Source: Streptomyces sp. CB09001 | Lineage (GTDB): Bacteria; Actinomycetota; Actinomycetes; Streptomycetales; Streptomycetaceae | Reading direction: 5' to 3' | Assembly: GCF_003369795.1 (NCBI RefSeq) | Contig: NZ_CP026730.1 | Location: 2,728,001-2,792,000 of the forward strand | DNA length: 64,000 nt | Shown here: positions 52,412-63,405 of the stretch, one piece after another | Layout: each line of letters begins with the position of its first letter | Position numbering within the stretch: position 1 is the first letter of the stretch | Translations under genes and position numbers: made by a program | Notes under the pieces: model-generated | What the model saw: only the letters and a program-made list of their open reading frames with translations | Databases searched by the model: none | Told to the model about the DNA's origin: nothing

Positions 52412-53386
52412 GTGACCGGGATCAAGACGACCGGCGAGAAGAAGATGATGCTCTTCTCCGGCCGCGCACACCCCGAGCTTGCCGAGGAGGTCGCCCAGCA
52501 GCTGGGGGTCGGGGTCGTCCCGACGAAGGCCTTCGACTTCGCGAACGGTGAGATCTATGTGCGCTATCAGGAGTCGGCGCGCGGTGCGGACTGCTTCCTG
52601 ATCCAGAGCCACACGGCTCCGATCAACAAGTGGATCATGGAGCAGCTGATCATGATCGACGCGCTGAAGCGTGCGTCGGCCCGCTCCATCACGGTCATCG
52701 TGCCGTTCTACGGTTACGCCCGGCAGGACAAGAAGCACCGTGGACGTGAACCGATCTCGGCGCGTCTGATCGCGGACCTGATGAAGACCGCGGGTGCGGA
52801 CCGGATTCTGACGGTGGACCTGCACACGGACCAGATCCAGGGCTTCTTCGACGGCCCGGTGGACCACCTGTTCGCGCTGCCGCTGCTCGCCGACTACGTG
52901 GGCGCGAAGGTGGACCGTTCGAAGCTGACGGTGGTCTCGCCGGACGCAGGCCGGGTACGGGTCGCGGACCGCTGGTGCGACCGTCTGGGCGCGCCGCTGG
53001 CGATCGTGCACAAGCGGCGCGACAAGGACGTGGCGAACCAGGTCACGGTGCACGAGGTCGTGGGTGACGTGAAGGGGCGCATCTGCGTCCTGGTCGACGA
53101 CATGATCGACACGGGCGGCACCATCTGTGCCGCGGCGGACGCGCTGTTCGCGCACGGTGCGGAGGACGTCATCGTGACGGCGACCCACGGTGTGCTGTCG
53201 GGTCCGGCGGCGGACCGGCTGAAGAACTCGAAGGTGAGCGAGTTCGTGTTCACGGACACGCTGCCGTCGGCGAGCGAGCTGGAACTGGACAAGATCACGG
53301 TGCTGTCGATCGCGCCGACGATCGCGCGCGCGGTGCGCGAGGTGTTCGAGGACGGTTCGGTGACGAGCCTGTTCGACGAGCAGTGA
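52412..53386 (+). CDS. prs: Ribose-phosphate pyrophosphokinase
   Basis: A 324-residue enzyme making PRPP from ribose 5-phosphate and ATP for nucleotide, His and Trp synthesis. 'FANGEIYVRYQESARGADCFLIQS' and 'VIVPFYGYARQDKKHRGREPISARLIAD' form the ATP/substrate region. 'DLHTDQIQGFFDGPVDHL' is the signature and 'RICVLVDDMIDTGGTICAAADAL' is the PRPP loop. GTG 52412 has GAGGAG upstream. It follows glmU, an order widely kept in bacteria. Confidence 0.97.
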   Translation: MTGIKTTGEKKMMLFSGRAHPELAEEVAQQLGVGVVPTKAFDFANGEIYVRYQESARGADCFLIQSHTAPINKWIMEQLIMIDALKRASARSITVIVPFYGYARQDKKHRGREPISARLIADLMKTAGADRILTVDLHTDQIQGFFDGPVDHLFALPLLADYVGAKVDRSKLTVVSPDAGRVRVADRWCDRLGAPLAIVHKRRDKDVANQVTVHEVVGDVKGRICVLVDDMIDTGGTICAAADALFAHGAEDVIVTATHGVLSGPAADRLKNSKVSEFVFTDTLPSASELELDKITVLSIAPTIARAVREVFEDGSVTSLFDEQ

Positions 53387-53438
53387 GCGTTCTGCAGTAA
53401 CCGTTCTGCAGGCGCCGCCCTCGTCTGTTGATCGTTTT

Positions 53439-53498
53439 GGGTACGGCCTCCCTCTCCGAGTAGACTGCTGAAGTTGCTCGGCGAGGGAGGCCGTACCC
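53439..53498 (+). promoter_or_regulatory. Long hairpin with embedded promoter before rplY
   Basis: A perfect 16-base-pair inverted repeat (arm GGGTACGGCCTCCCTC, 53439-53454, with 53483-53498) encloses a 28-base interior that can pair further (CCGAG/CTCGG). It could end the prs transcript. It also holds TTGGGT (53437-53442) and TAGACT (53461-53466) spaced by 18 bases, a good promoter for rplY whose RNA would begin inside the loop. Confidence 0.65.
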
Positions 53499-53598
53499 GT
53501 GTTCGCGGGTGTGGCGCTCCGTTATCGACGCGCTCTTCGTAGCAGGCCGTTCGTGGCCGGGTGACCACGTCCGTTTCTGATTTCCACGAGGAGTGATC

Positions 53599-54195
53599 AT
53601 GGCCGAGGTGAAGCTCACCGTCGAGTCCCGTACCGAGTTCGGTAAGGGTGCCGCGCGTCGTATCCGTCGGGACAACAAGGTCCCCGGCGTTCTGTACGGC
53701 CACGGTTCGGACCCGCTGCACCTGACCCTGCCGGGTCACGAGCTGCTGATGGCGCTGCGTACGTCGAACGTGCTGATCGCGCTGGACATCGACGGCAAGA
53801 CCAACGAGCTGGCGATCCCGAAGTCGGTCCAGCGTGACCCGATCAAGGGCTTCCTGGAGCACGTCGACCTGCAGCTGGTGAAGCGCGGCGAGACCGTGTC
53901 GGTCGAGATCCCGGTGCAGGCCGAGGGCGAGCTGGCCCCGGGCGGGTTCCTGCTGGAGTACGTCCTGGACGCGCTGCCGGTCGAGGCCGAGGCCACGCAC
54001 ATCCCGCAGCAGGTCACCGTGTCGGTGGCGGGCCTGGAGGCCGGTGCCTCGATCCACGCCAAGGACATCGCGCTGCCGTCCGGCGTGAAGCTGGACGTGG
54101 ACGGCGACACCGTGGTGCTGCAGGTCCTGTCCGCGCAGGCGGAGGAGGCCCCGGCCGAGGGTGAGGGCGAGGGCGAGGCGGCCGCGGAGGCCTGA
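53599..54195 (+). CDS. rplY: 50S ribosomal protein L25, general stress (CTC) form
   Basis: A 198-residue 5S-rRNA-binding protein. The N-terminal L25 domain (about 1-95, '[33 protein letters not shown]') is followed by the C-terminal TL5/CTC beta domain (about 100-180, '[31 protein letters not shown]') and an acidic Glu/Ala/Gly tail. ATG 53599 has GAGGAG. The long CTC form is usual in Gram-positive bacteria. It sits between prs and pth, a conserved neighbourhood. Confidence 0.96.
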   Translation: MAEVKLTVESRTEFGKGAARRIRRDNKVPGVLYGHGSDPLHLTLPGHELLMALRTSNVLIALDIDGKTNELAIPKSVQRDPIKGFLEHVDLQLVKRGETVSVEIPVQAEGELAPGGFLLEYVLDALPVEAEATHIPQQVTVSVAGLEAGASIHAKDIALPSGVKLDVDGDTVVLQVLSAQAEEAPAEGEGEGEAAAEA

Positions 54196-54218
54196 TCCTC
54201 CCCGACGGTCATCGTGTG

Positions 54219-54253
54219 GTCGGCCGCTGTTCCCGTGCGGGGCAGCGGCCGAC
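54219..54253 (+). terminator. Hairpin between rplY and pth
   Basis: A perfect 11-base-pair stem (GTCGGCCGCTG, 54219-54229, with 54243-54253) and a 13-base loop in the 106-base gap. It may end the rplY transcript or only attenuate read-through into pth. Confidence 0.65.
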
Positions 54254-54301
54254 GCGTATGTGTGGACGGGTACGGACGGGTACGAGGGACACGAAGGAGA
54301 C

Positions 54302-54904
54302 ATGGACGTGACGACGGACGCGGGCGCTCCGTGGCTGGTGGCCGGCCTCGGCAATCCCGGCCCCGAGTACGCCTCGAACCGGCACAACGTCGGCTTCATG
54401 GTGGCGGACCTGCTGGCGGAGCGGATCGGGGCGCGCTTCAAGCGGCACGGCAAGGCGCAGGCGCAGGTGGTCGAGGGGCGGATCGGTCCGCCGGGGCCGG
54501 CAGGCCGGCGGGTGATCCTGGCGAAGCCGATGTCGTTCATGAACGTGTCGGGCGGCCCGGTGACGGCGCTGCGGGACTTCTACAAGGTCCCGGTCGGCAA
54601 CATCGTGGCGGTGCACGACGAGTTGGACATCGACTACGGCGTCCTGCGGCTGAAGCTGGGCGGCGGGGACAACGGGCACAACGGGCTGAAGTCGATCACG
54701 AAGTCGCTGGGCCCGGACTACCACCGGGCGCGGTTCGGGATCGGGCGGCCGCCGGGTCGGATGCCGGTGGCCGATTTCGTGCTGCGGGACTTCTCCTCGA
54801 CGGAGCGCAAGGAGCTGGACTACTTCGTCGACCGGGCGGCGGACGCGGTGGAGGCCCTGGTGATCGAAGGGCTCGAGCGGGCGCAGAGCGCGTACAACTC
54901 CTGA
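54302..54904 (+). CDS. pth: Peptidyl-tRNA hydrolase
   Basis: A 200-residue enzyme that recycles peptidyl-tRNA released during translation. Motifs include '[29 protein letters not shown]' with the catalytic histidine in RHNVG, '[16 protein letters not shown]', '[29 protein letters not shown]' and '[18 protein letters not shown]'. ATG 54302 has GAAGGAG. It is the last of the glmU-prs-rplY-pth string. Confidence 0.97.
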   Translation: MDVTTDAGAPWLVAGLGNPGPEYASNRHNVGFMVADLLAERIGARFKRHGKAQAQVVEGRIGPPGPAGRRVILAKPMSFMNVSGGPVTALRDFYKVPVGNIVAVHDELDIDYGVLRLKLGGGDNGHNGLKSITKSLGPDYHRARFGIGRPPGRMPVADFVLRDFSSTERKELDYFVDRAADAVEALVIEGLERAQSAYNS

Positions 54905-54956
54905 CTTGTCGACCGATGGTGCGCAGGCGAGTTGACCGAGCGCACGGACATGGCCA

Positions 54957-55442
54957 ATGATCCCGGCCATGCCTGCCTCTGCCGCCGCCGCCCGTCCCCG
55001 TCAGGCCTCGTCCGCAGTGCTGCGGTTCGGCCGGGTCGCGTCGATGGGTGCGGTCGCGGCGCTGATCCTGATCGCGGGTGTGTGGGCGTCCTGGGGCACG
55101 GCGCAGCACGTGCTGCTGACCAAGGGGCGGGAGCGGGGCACGGTCGAGGTGACGCGGTGCGCCGACGGTACGTGCAGCGGTCCGTACTCGCCGGTGTCGG
55201 CGGGGTCGCAGGCGCGGGAGCGGGTCGTCATCGAGGACTCGGTCGCGGTGGCGAAGGGCCGGACGTACTCGGTGGTGGTGAAGCCCGCCGGCGACGAGGT
55301 GGTGCGGTCGGGGCCGGCGGGGGTGCTGTACGCGTGGGTGCCGTTGGGTGGGGCGTTGTTGCTTGCGTCGGTGGTCGTGGCCGGGGGGCTGCGGCGGACT
55401 CGGGTGGCGTGGGGATGGCGGGGGCGGGGGTTGTGCTGCTGA
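54957..55442 (+). CDS. Two-helix membrane protein with a probable 3' frameshift
   Basis: As read, a 161-residue protein: helix about 28-48 ('VASMGAVAALILIAGVWASWG'), an extracytoplasmic beta-rich part with a CADGTC cysteine pair, a second helix (about 126-143), then 'TRVAWGWRGRGLCC'. The C-terminus is odd. One base shift in the G-run at about 55410-55414 restores 'TRVAWG-MAGAGVVLLTAAFFAV' to a stop at 55465, which looks like a natural third hydrophobic segment. Either a true frameshift or a sequencing error in the homopolymer. No family recognised. No strong ribosome site; ATG 54969 is an alternative start. Confidence 0.6.
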   Translation: MIPAMPASAAAARPRQASSAVLRFGRVASMGAVAALILIAGVWASWGTAQHVLLTKGRERGTVEVTRCADGTCSGPYSPVSAGSQARERVVIEDSVAVAKGRTYSVVVKPAGDEVVRSGPAGVLYAWVPLGGALLLASVVVAGGLRRTRVAWGWRGRGLCC

Positions 55443-55485
55443 CGGCGGCGTTCTTCGCGGTGTGAGGTTTTCGGGTACGACGTGA

Positions 55486-55521
55486 GGTGCCCCCGGGCTC
55501 TTGTACGAGCTCGGGGGCACC
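55486..55521. terminator. Bidirectional terminator between the membrane protein and ppc
   Basis: Arms GGTGCCCCCGGGCTC (55486-55500) and GAGCTCGGGGGCACC (55507-55521) pair over 15 positions with one mismatch and a 6-base loop, between convergent gene ends. Confidence 0.8.
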
Positions 55522-55581
55522 GGCGTTTTCCCGTGCGGGGCGTCGGGGCGGCACGGCTGCCCGCAGCTACGGAGCGGCCTG

Positions 55582-58329
<2,748 letters not shown>

Positions 58330-58635
58330 AGGTGCGGCTCCTTGCAGTGTTGAAGCTCGTCTGGGAGGGAACCCGGACGGCCGTCTCGCGCGGCGGGCGC
58401 CGCTTACCGGGCCGGACGTCCGGGAAGTAATCAGAGCGGACCGCGCTGTCCGACCGACTCCCAGGATAGGTGTCGGCCAGGACGCGCAGGCTCTGGGGCT
58501 CTTGCCGCGCGGCCACGCACTGCCATACTTACGTCGCCGTAGGTTACGGAACCGTAGGAAAACCGTGCGTGGTTCCCGCAGCCCGGCAACGGCCACACCA
58601 CACGACCCCCACCCTCGACCCCACAGGGGACGCGC
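58330..58635. other. Divergent promoter region, ppc and desaturase
   Basis: About 306 bases with no gene. It must hold the ppc promoter (minus) and the desaturase promoter (plus). The only structured element seen is the twin palindrome at 58530-58556. Confidence 0.5.
58530..58556 (+). promoter_or_regulatory. Twin palindromes, probable TetR operator of the desaturase operon
   Basis: TACGTCGCCGTA (58530-58541; arms TACG/CGTA) and TACGGAACCGTA (58545-58556; arms TACGG/CCGTA) are two palindromes starting 15 bases apart, about 80 bases before the desaturase start. Fatty-acid desaturase operons are commonly controlled by TetR-type acyl-CoA sensors. The TetR gene overlapping the desaturase is the natural candidate. 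Confidence 0.65.
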
Positions 58636-59637
58636 ATGACCACGAGTTCCGATGTGATCCCAGACGCTCCGCAGCCCGCCGCGGCGCCCTCCGCCACGCT
58701 GGGCGGTGAGCAGAAGCGGTCGATCGAGCAGATCACGCTGCTGCTGTTCATCACCCTTCCGTTCCTCGCGCTGGTGGCGGCGGTGCCACTGGCGTGGGGC
58801 TGGGGCGTGAGCTGGCTGGACCTGGGACTGCTGGTCTTCTTCTACTTCCTGGGCTGCCACGGCATCACCATCGGCTTCCACCGCCACTTCACCCACGGTT
58901 CCTTCAAGGCGAAACGGCCGTTGAAGATCGCGTTGGCGATCGCCGGCTCGATGGCCGTCGAGGGGCCGCTGGTCCGCTGGGTGGCCGACCACCGCAAGCA
59001 CCACAAGTTCTCCGACGACGAGGGCGACCCGCATTCGCCGTGGCGGTACGGCGAGACGGTGCCCGCCCTGATCAAGGGCTTGTGGTGGGCCCACATCGCC
59101 TGGATGTTCGACGAGGAGCAGACGCCGCAGGAGAAGTACGCGCCGGACCTGATCAAGGACCCCGCGCTGCGGGCGGTCTCCCGCCAGTTCATCCTGTGGA
59201 CCGTGGTGTCCCTGGCGCTGCCGGCGCTGATCGGCGGGCTGGTCACGATGTCCTGGTGGGGCGCGTTCACCGGGTTCTTCTGGGGTTCACTCGTGCGGGT
59301 GGCCCTGCTGCACCACGTGACCTGGTCGATCAACTCGATCTGCCACGCCGTGGGCAAGCGCCCGTTCAAGTCCCGGGACCGCTCGGGCAACGTCTGGTGG
59401 CTGGCGATCCTGTCCTGCGGCGAGTCCTGGCACAACCTGCACCACGCGGACCCGACCTCGGCGCGGCACGGGGTGATGCGCGGCCAGCTCGATTCGAGTG
59501 CCCGGCTGATCCGGTGGTTCGAGCAGCTCGGGTGGGCGTACGACGTGCGCTGGCCGTCACGCTCGCGTATCGATTCGCGCCGCAACGCGGATCAGGACGG
59601 CGCCCGCCGCCGGAAGGAGACGGCGAAGGCGGCATGA
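58636..59637 (+). CDS. Membrane acyl-CoA delta-9 fatty acid desaturase
   Basis: A 333-residue membrane di-iron enzyme inserting a cis double bond into acyl-CoA chains. The three histidine boxes are intact: '[11 protein letters not shown]' (about 84), '[13 protein letters not shown]' (about 118) and '[12 protein letters not shown]' (about 263). Four hydrophobic helices occur as pairs (about 34-55 and 58-78, then about 180-200 and 205-222). A basic tail ends the protein. Overlap with the TetR gene (ATGA, 59634-59637) implies co-regulation of membrane fluidity. Electron donors are not adjacent. Confidence 0.94.
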   Translation: MTTSSDVIPDAPQPAAAPSATLGGEQKRSIEQITLLLFITLPFLALVAAVPLAWGWGVSWLDLGLLVFFYFLGCHGITIGFHRHFTHGSFKAKRPLKIALAIAGSMAVEGPLVRWVADHRKHHKFSDDEGDPHSPWRYGETVPALIKGLWWAHIAWMFDEEQTPQEKYAPDLIKDPALRAVSRQFILWTVVSLALPALIGGLVTMSWWGAFTGFFWGSLVRVALLHHVTWSINSICHAVGKRPFKSRDRSGNVWWLAILSCGESWHNLHHADPTSARHGVMRGQLDSSARLIRWFEQLGWAYDVRWPSRSRIDSRRNADQDGARRRKETAKAA

Positions 59638-60311
59638 TTGAGGCCGTGGCGACCGACTCCAGCAGCACCCCAAGCAACGAGAAGCCGCGGCGCGCACGTC
59701 GCACCCGGATGACCGGTGCCGAGCGCCGCCAGCAGTTGCTGGAGATCGGCCGCACCCTCTTCGCGGCGAAGGGTTTCGAGGGCACGTCGGTGGAGGAGAT
59801 CGCGGCGAAGGCCGGGGTCTCCAAGCCGGTGGTCTACGAGCACTTCGGCGGCAAGGAGGGCCTGTACGCGGTGGTCGTGGACCGCGAGATGCGGCGGCTG
59901 CTCGACATGGTGACCGGCTCGCTGACCGCCGGCCACCCGCGCGAGCTGTGCGAGCAGGCCGCCTTCGCGCTCCTGGACTACATCGAGGAGTACACGGACG
60001 GCTTCCGCATCCTGGTCCGCGACTCCCCCATCCCGCAGTCGACGGGTACCTTCGCCTCCCTCATCTCGGACATCGCCACCCAGGTGGAGGACATCCTGGG
60101 CCGCGAGTTCAAGAGCCGCGGCTTCGACGCCAAGCTGGCCCCGCTGTACGCGCAGGCGCTGGTCGGCATGGTGGCGCTGACCGGCCAGTGGTGGCTGGAC
60201 GTGCGCCGCCCGAAGAAGGCGGAGGTGGCGGCGCACCTGGTGAACCTGGCCTGGCACGGCCTGGACGGACTGGAGCCGAAGCCGCGGCTGATAGGGCACC
60301 GCAAGAGCTGA
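59634..60311 (+). CDS. TetR family regulator coupled to the desaturase
   Basis: A 225-residue repressor. The HTH (about 25-75) reads 'RMTGAERRQQLLEIGRTLFAAKGFEGTSVEEIAAKAGVSKPVVYEHFGGKEGLYAVVV'. The C-terminal domain ('YIEEYTDGFRILVRDSPI', 'QWWLDVRRPKKAEVAAHLVNLAWHGLDGL') is typical of actinobacterial lipid-related TetR proteins. ATG 59634 overlaps the desaturase stop. It probably binds the twin palindromes at 58530-58556 in response to an acyl-CoA. The stop codon lies in the first unit of a heptamer repeat. Confidence 0.9.
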   Translation: MIEAVATDSSSTPSNEKPRRARRTRMTGAERRQQLLEIGRTLFAAKGFEGTSVEEIAAKAGVSKPVVYEHFGGKEGLYAVVVDREMRRLLDMVTGSLTAGHPRELCEQAAFALLDYIEEYTDGFRILVRDSPIPQSTGTFASLISDIATQVEDILGREFKSRGFDAKLAPLYAQALVGMVALTGQWWLDVRRPKKAEVAAHLVNLAWHGLDGLEPKPRLIGHRKS

Positions 60312-60381
60312 GAGCTGAGAGCTGGGGGCGGAGAGCTGAGGACTAAGGGCTGAGAGCTGAGGACTGAGGGCTGAGAGCTGA
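60305..60381 (+). repeat. Eleven heptamer tandem repeats between tetR and the CoA-transferase gene
   Basis: Eleven consecutive seven-base units (GAGCTGA, GGGCTGA, GGACTGA and close variants) run from the tetR stop to five bases before the next ATG. The GAGGG that serves as ribosome site for the gene at 60386 is at the end of the array. Purine content on the plus strand is very high. Copy-number change would alter the spacing between the two genes. Confidence 0.9.
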
Positions 60382-60385
60382 GGGC

Positions 60386-61561
60386 ATGCAACCGCTGCGC
60401 GGAGTCACCGTCGTCGCGCTGGAGCAGGCGATCGCCGCGCCCTACGCCAGCCGTCAGCTCGCCGACCTCGGCGCGCGGGTGATCAAGGTGGAGCGCCCGG
60501 GGACGGGGGACTTCGCGCGGGCGTACGACACCCGGGTGCGGGGGCTGAGTTCGCACTTCGTGTGGGTCAACCGGAACAAGGAGTCCCTCACCCTGGACTT
60601 CAAGGATCCGCGCGGCCTGGAGCTGCTGCGCAGGCTGATCGCGGACGCGGACGTCTTCCTGCAGAACCTGGCGCCGGGGGCGGCCGCGCGGGCCGGACTG
60701 GGCGCGCGGGAGCTGCGGGCCGCGCATCCGGAGCTGATCGTGTGCGACATCTCCGGCTACGGCGCGCCGGGCCCCTACGCGGACCGCAAGGCGTACGACC
60801 TGCTGGTGCAGTCCGAGGCGGGGCTGCTGTCGGTCACGGGCACGCCGGACGAGATGGCCAAGGCGGGCATTCCGGTGTCGGACATCGCCGCCGGGATGTA
60901 CGCGTACAGCTCGGTCCTGGGCGCACTCCTCGAACGCGGCCGGACGGGACGGGGCACGCACCTGGACGTGTCGATGCTGGAGGCCACCGTGGAGTGGCTG
61001 GGTTTCCCGCTGTACTACTCCTTCGAGGGCGGCGGTCCGCCGCCCCGGGCGGGCGCCTCGCACGCGACGATCTACCCGTACGGCCCGTTCACGGCGGGCG
61101 ACGGGAAGGTCGTGATGCTGGCGGTGCAGAACGAGCGCGAGTGGCACGGCTTCTGCACGGGCTTCCTGGACCGTCCGGAGCTGGCCGGGCACCCGCACTA
61201 CGCCACCAACGCGGACCGCGACGCGCACCGGGAGGAGCTGGGCGGGCTGATCGCGGCGCGGTTCGCGGAGCTGACCGCCGCCGAGGCGGTCGAGCTGCTC
61301 GACGCGGTGCCTGTGGCCAACGCGCGGGTGAACACGCTCGCCGAGGTGTGGGACCACCCGCAGCTGGCCGCGCGCGGACGGCTGCACGAGGTGTCCACGC
61401 CGGCCGGTCCGGTCCCGGCACTGGCACCGCCGGGACCGGCCGGCAACGCGCCCCGTATGGAGGCGGTCCCGGCGCTGGGCGAGCACACCCGCGCCGTACT
61501 CGGCGGCCTCGGGCTGTCGGAGGAGGACATCGACGCGCTCGCCGCGGACGGCGTGGTGTGA
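60386..61561 (+). CDS. CaiB/BaiF family CoA-transferase
   Basis: A 391-residue class III CoA-transferase. It starts 'LRGVTVVALEQAIAAPYASRQLADLGARVIKVERPGTGDFAR', has 'NRNKESLTLDFKDPRG', 'ISGYGAPGPYADRKAYDLLVQSEAGLLSVTG' with the catalytic aspartate in AYDLL (about 134), and 'DIAAGMYAYSSVLGALLERGRTGRGTHLDVSMLEA'. It moves CoA between carboxylic acids; the acid is not evident. The only ribosome site is GAGGG at the end of the heptamer array. Functional link with the desaturase operon is uncertain. Confidence 0.92.
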   Translation: MQPLRGVTVVALEQAIAAPYASRQLADLGARVIKVERPGTGDFARAYDTRVRGLSSHFVWVNRNKESLTLDFKDPRGLELLRRLIADADVFLQNLAPGAAARAGLGARELRAAHPELIVCDISGYGAPGPYADRKAYDLLVQSEAGLLSVTGTPDEMAKAGIPVSDIAAGMYAYSSVLGALLERGRTGRGTHLDVSMLEATVEWLGFPLYYSFEGGGPPPRAGASHATIYPYGPFTAGDGKVVMLAVQNEREWHGFCTGFLDRPELAGHPHYATNADRDAHREELGGLIAARFAELTAAEAVELLDAVPVANARVNTLAEVWDHPQLAARGRLHEVSTPAGPVPALAPPGPAGNAPRMEAVPALGEHTRAVLGGLGLSEEDIDALAADGVV

Positions 61562-61574
61562 ACCCGGCCGGGGG

Positions 61575-61952
61575 TCAGGGGCGGGCGGGTCCGTCCGGTT
61601 CCAGGAACTCCAGGCGGTTGCCGACCGGATCGGCGCAGTAGAAGCGCCGGTGGCCGGGGAGGTCGTCGTCCCAGGTGACGGGCGCGCCGTGGGCCTCCAG
61701 ACGGGCGGCGTACGCGTCGATCCCGGTGACCCGCAGCCCGGGGTGGGCCTTGCGGGCGGGCCGGAAGCCGGCCGTCTCGACGCCCAGGTGGAGGTGGACG
61801 GTGCCGGCCCGGAACCAGCAGCCGCCGTGTGCGGCGAGCGCGGGCGGCTTGGGGACCTCGGTCATGCCGAGGACTCCGGTGTAGAAGGCGCGCAGGGGCT
61901 CCTCGGCGCCGGGCGGCACGGCGAGCTGCACGTGGTCGAGACCGGTGATCAT
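61575..61952 (-). CDS. VOC (glyoxalase/bleomycin-resistance fold) protein
   Basis: A 125-residue single VOC module. 'GLDHVQLAVPPGAEEPLRAFYTGVLGMTEV' is the first half with a metal-ligand histidine (LDHVQ). 'HLHLGVETAGFRPARKAHPGLRV' and 'GHRRFYCADPVGNRLEFLEP' complete it, with the terminal glutamate ligand in LEFLE. Such proteins can be dioxygenases, epimerases or drug-binding proteins. The ATG overlaps the methyltransferase stop as ATGA (61949-61952), so the two are co-translated. Confidence 0.9.
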   Translation of the reverse strand: MITGLDHVQLAVPPGAEEPLRAFYTGVLGMTEVPKPPALAAHGGCWFRAGTVHLHLGVETAGFRPARKAHPGLRVTGIDAYAARLEAHGAPVTWDDDLPGHRRFYCADPVGNRLEFLEPDGPARP

Positions 61953-62788
61953 CGGCCCGCCTCCCCCGTGGCCCCCGCGGGCTTGCGTGCGACGGCGAAG
62001 ACGCGGCGGAAGGGGAACGGGGTGCCGTGCGCCTGGGCGGGGTAGGCGGCGCGCAGGACGGCCCGGTACTCGTGGACGAACGCGTCGCGGGCCGCCGGGT
62101 CGCCGTCGAGGGCGTCCAGCACGGGCCGCAGCCCCGTCCCCCTGACCCAGTCGAGGACGGCGTCGTCGCCGGTCAGCAGGTGGACGTACGTCGTCTCCCA
62201 CACGTCGGCGGTGCAGCCGGCGGCGGTCAGGCGGGCGAGGTAGCCCTCGGGGGTGAGGACGGCGTCGTCGTGGCGCAGGACGCCGTCGAGGCGGTCCCGC
62301 CAGCGCCGGGAGCCGGCGAGTTCGCGCATCAGGCGGTGGCTGGGGGCGTCGAAGTTGCCGGGCACCTGGAGGGCGAGGGTGCCGCCGGGGGCGAGGCGGT
62401 CGATCCAGCCGGGGAAGAGGTCGGCGTGGCCGGGGACCCACTGGAGGGTGGCGTTGCTGACGAGGAGGTCGCAGGGCTCGTCGGGGGTCCAGGTGCGGGC
62501 GTCGGCATGGGCGAAGTCGAGGTGCCCGCCGCCGGGGGTGGGGCCGGCGTACTGCCGGGCGCGTTCGAGCATCCGGGGCGAGTTGTCGTAACCGGTGATG
62601 CGGGCGGCGGGCCAGCGGTCGGCGAGCAGCACGGTGACGTTGCCGGGTCCGCAGCCGAGGTCGGCGATGCGGGGCGAGTCCGCGGGCAGGTCCGGTATCC
62701 GGGCGAGAAGGTCGGTGAAGGGGCGGGCGCGGTGGCCGGCGTGACGCAGGTACTGGGCGGGGTCCCAGGTGGGGGCGGTGGCGGGCAT
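61949..62788 (-). CDS. tam: Trans-aconitate 2-methyltransferase-like enzyme
   Basis: A 279-residue SAM-dependent methyltransferase. It begins 'TWDPAQYLRHAGHRARPFTDLLARI', typical of Tam, then 'RIADLGCGPGNVTVLLADRWPAARITGYDNSPRMLERAR' (motif I and acidic post-I), 'LLVSNATLQWVPGHADLFPGW' and 'LAPGGTLALQVPGNFDAPSH'. Tam methylates trans-aconitate, an inhibitor formed from the TCA intermediate cis-aconitate. ATG 62786-62788 has GGAGG. It is divergent from a MarR gene whose probable operator lies between them. Confidence 0.9.
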   Translation of the reverse strand: MPATAPTWDPAQYLRHAGHRARPFTDLLARIPDLPADSPRIADLGCGPGNVTVLLADRWPAARITGYDNSPRMLERARQYAGPTPGGGHLDFAHADARTWTPDEPCDLLVSNATLQWVPGHADLFPGWIDRLAPGGTLALQVPGNFDAPSHRLMRELAGSRRWRDRLDGVLRHDDAVLTPEGYLARLTAAGCTADVWETTYVHLLTGDDAVLDWVRGTGLRPVLDALDGDPAARDAFVHEYRAVLRAAYPAQAHGTPFPFRRVFAVARKPAGATGEAGR

Positions 62789-62843
62789 GGAGCCTCCAGA
62801 GGGTGTCCGTGCGGGACGGGTACCCAGCGTCACCCGCAATGTA

Positions 62844-62900
62844 TCTCGACGTCAAGACAGTTGACTTCAAGAGACTTCACGTCGACACAACCACTACACT
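62844..62900. promoter_or_regulatory. MarR-type operator and leaderless promoter
   Basis: TCTCGACGTCAAGA (62844-62857) is a near-palindrome of the TCTTGACGTCAAGA type common for MarR regulators. Similar half-sites (TTCAAGAGA, 62867-62875) follow. TACACT (62895-62900) is a likely -10 seven bases before the marR ATG, suggesting a leaderless mRNA. The site also lies about 55 bases upstream of tam. Confidence 0.6.
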
Positions 62901-62907
62901 GATCGTC

Positions 62908-63405
62908 ATGGAGGACGAGGTCGATCGGCTGGTCGCAGCGTGGCGCCGGGAGCGCCCGGACCTCGACGTGGAACCGCTCGAGGTGCTGAGCCGTGTCAGC
63001 AGGCTGGCCCGGCACCTGGACCGCGCACGCCGGCTGGCCTTCTCCGAACACCAGCTGGAGCCGTGGGAGTTCGACGTGCTGACGGCGCTGCGCCGCGCGG
63101 GCGCCCCGTACCAGCTCTCACCGGGGCAGCTCCTCACCCAGACCCTGGTCACGTCGGGCACGATGACCAACCGGATCGACCGGCTGACCAAGAAGGGCCT
63201 GGTGGAGCGCCTGCCCGATCCCAGCGACCGACGCGGCGTCCTGGTCCGGCTCACGGACGAGGGCCGGGACCGTGCCGACCAGTCCCTGGCGGGCCTGCTG
63301 GCCCAGGAGCGCGCGATCCTGGGCGAACTCTCCCGCGCCCAGCGCACCGAGCTGGCGGCCCTGCTACGCCAGCTGACCGCCCCGTTCGACAACATCCCCG
63401 GCTGA
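62908..63405 (+). CDS. MarR family transcriptional regulator
   Basis: A 165-residue winged-helix regulator. The dimer helices (about 1-45, 'VDRLVAAWRRERPDLDVEPLEVLSRVSRLARHLDRARR') are followed by 'WEFDVLTALRRAGAPYQLSPGQLLTQTLVTSGTMTNRIDRLTKKGLVERLPDPSDRRGVLVRLTDEGR', the complete wHTH and wing with the DxRxxxVxLT motif. ATG 62908 has no ribosome site and sits just past TACACT. It probably represses itself and the divergent tam-VOC pair. The 3' end overlaps the convergent LuxR-type gene by 42 bases. Confidence 0.92.
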   Translation: MEDEVDRLVAAWRRERPDLDVEPLEVLSRVSRLARHLDRARRLAFSEHQLEPWEFDVLTALRRAGAPYQLSPGQLLTQTLVTSGTMTNRIDRLTKKGLVERLPDPSDRRGVLVRLTDEGRDRADQSLAGLLAQERAILGELSRAQRTELAALLRQLTAPFDNIPG

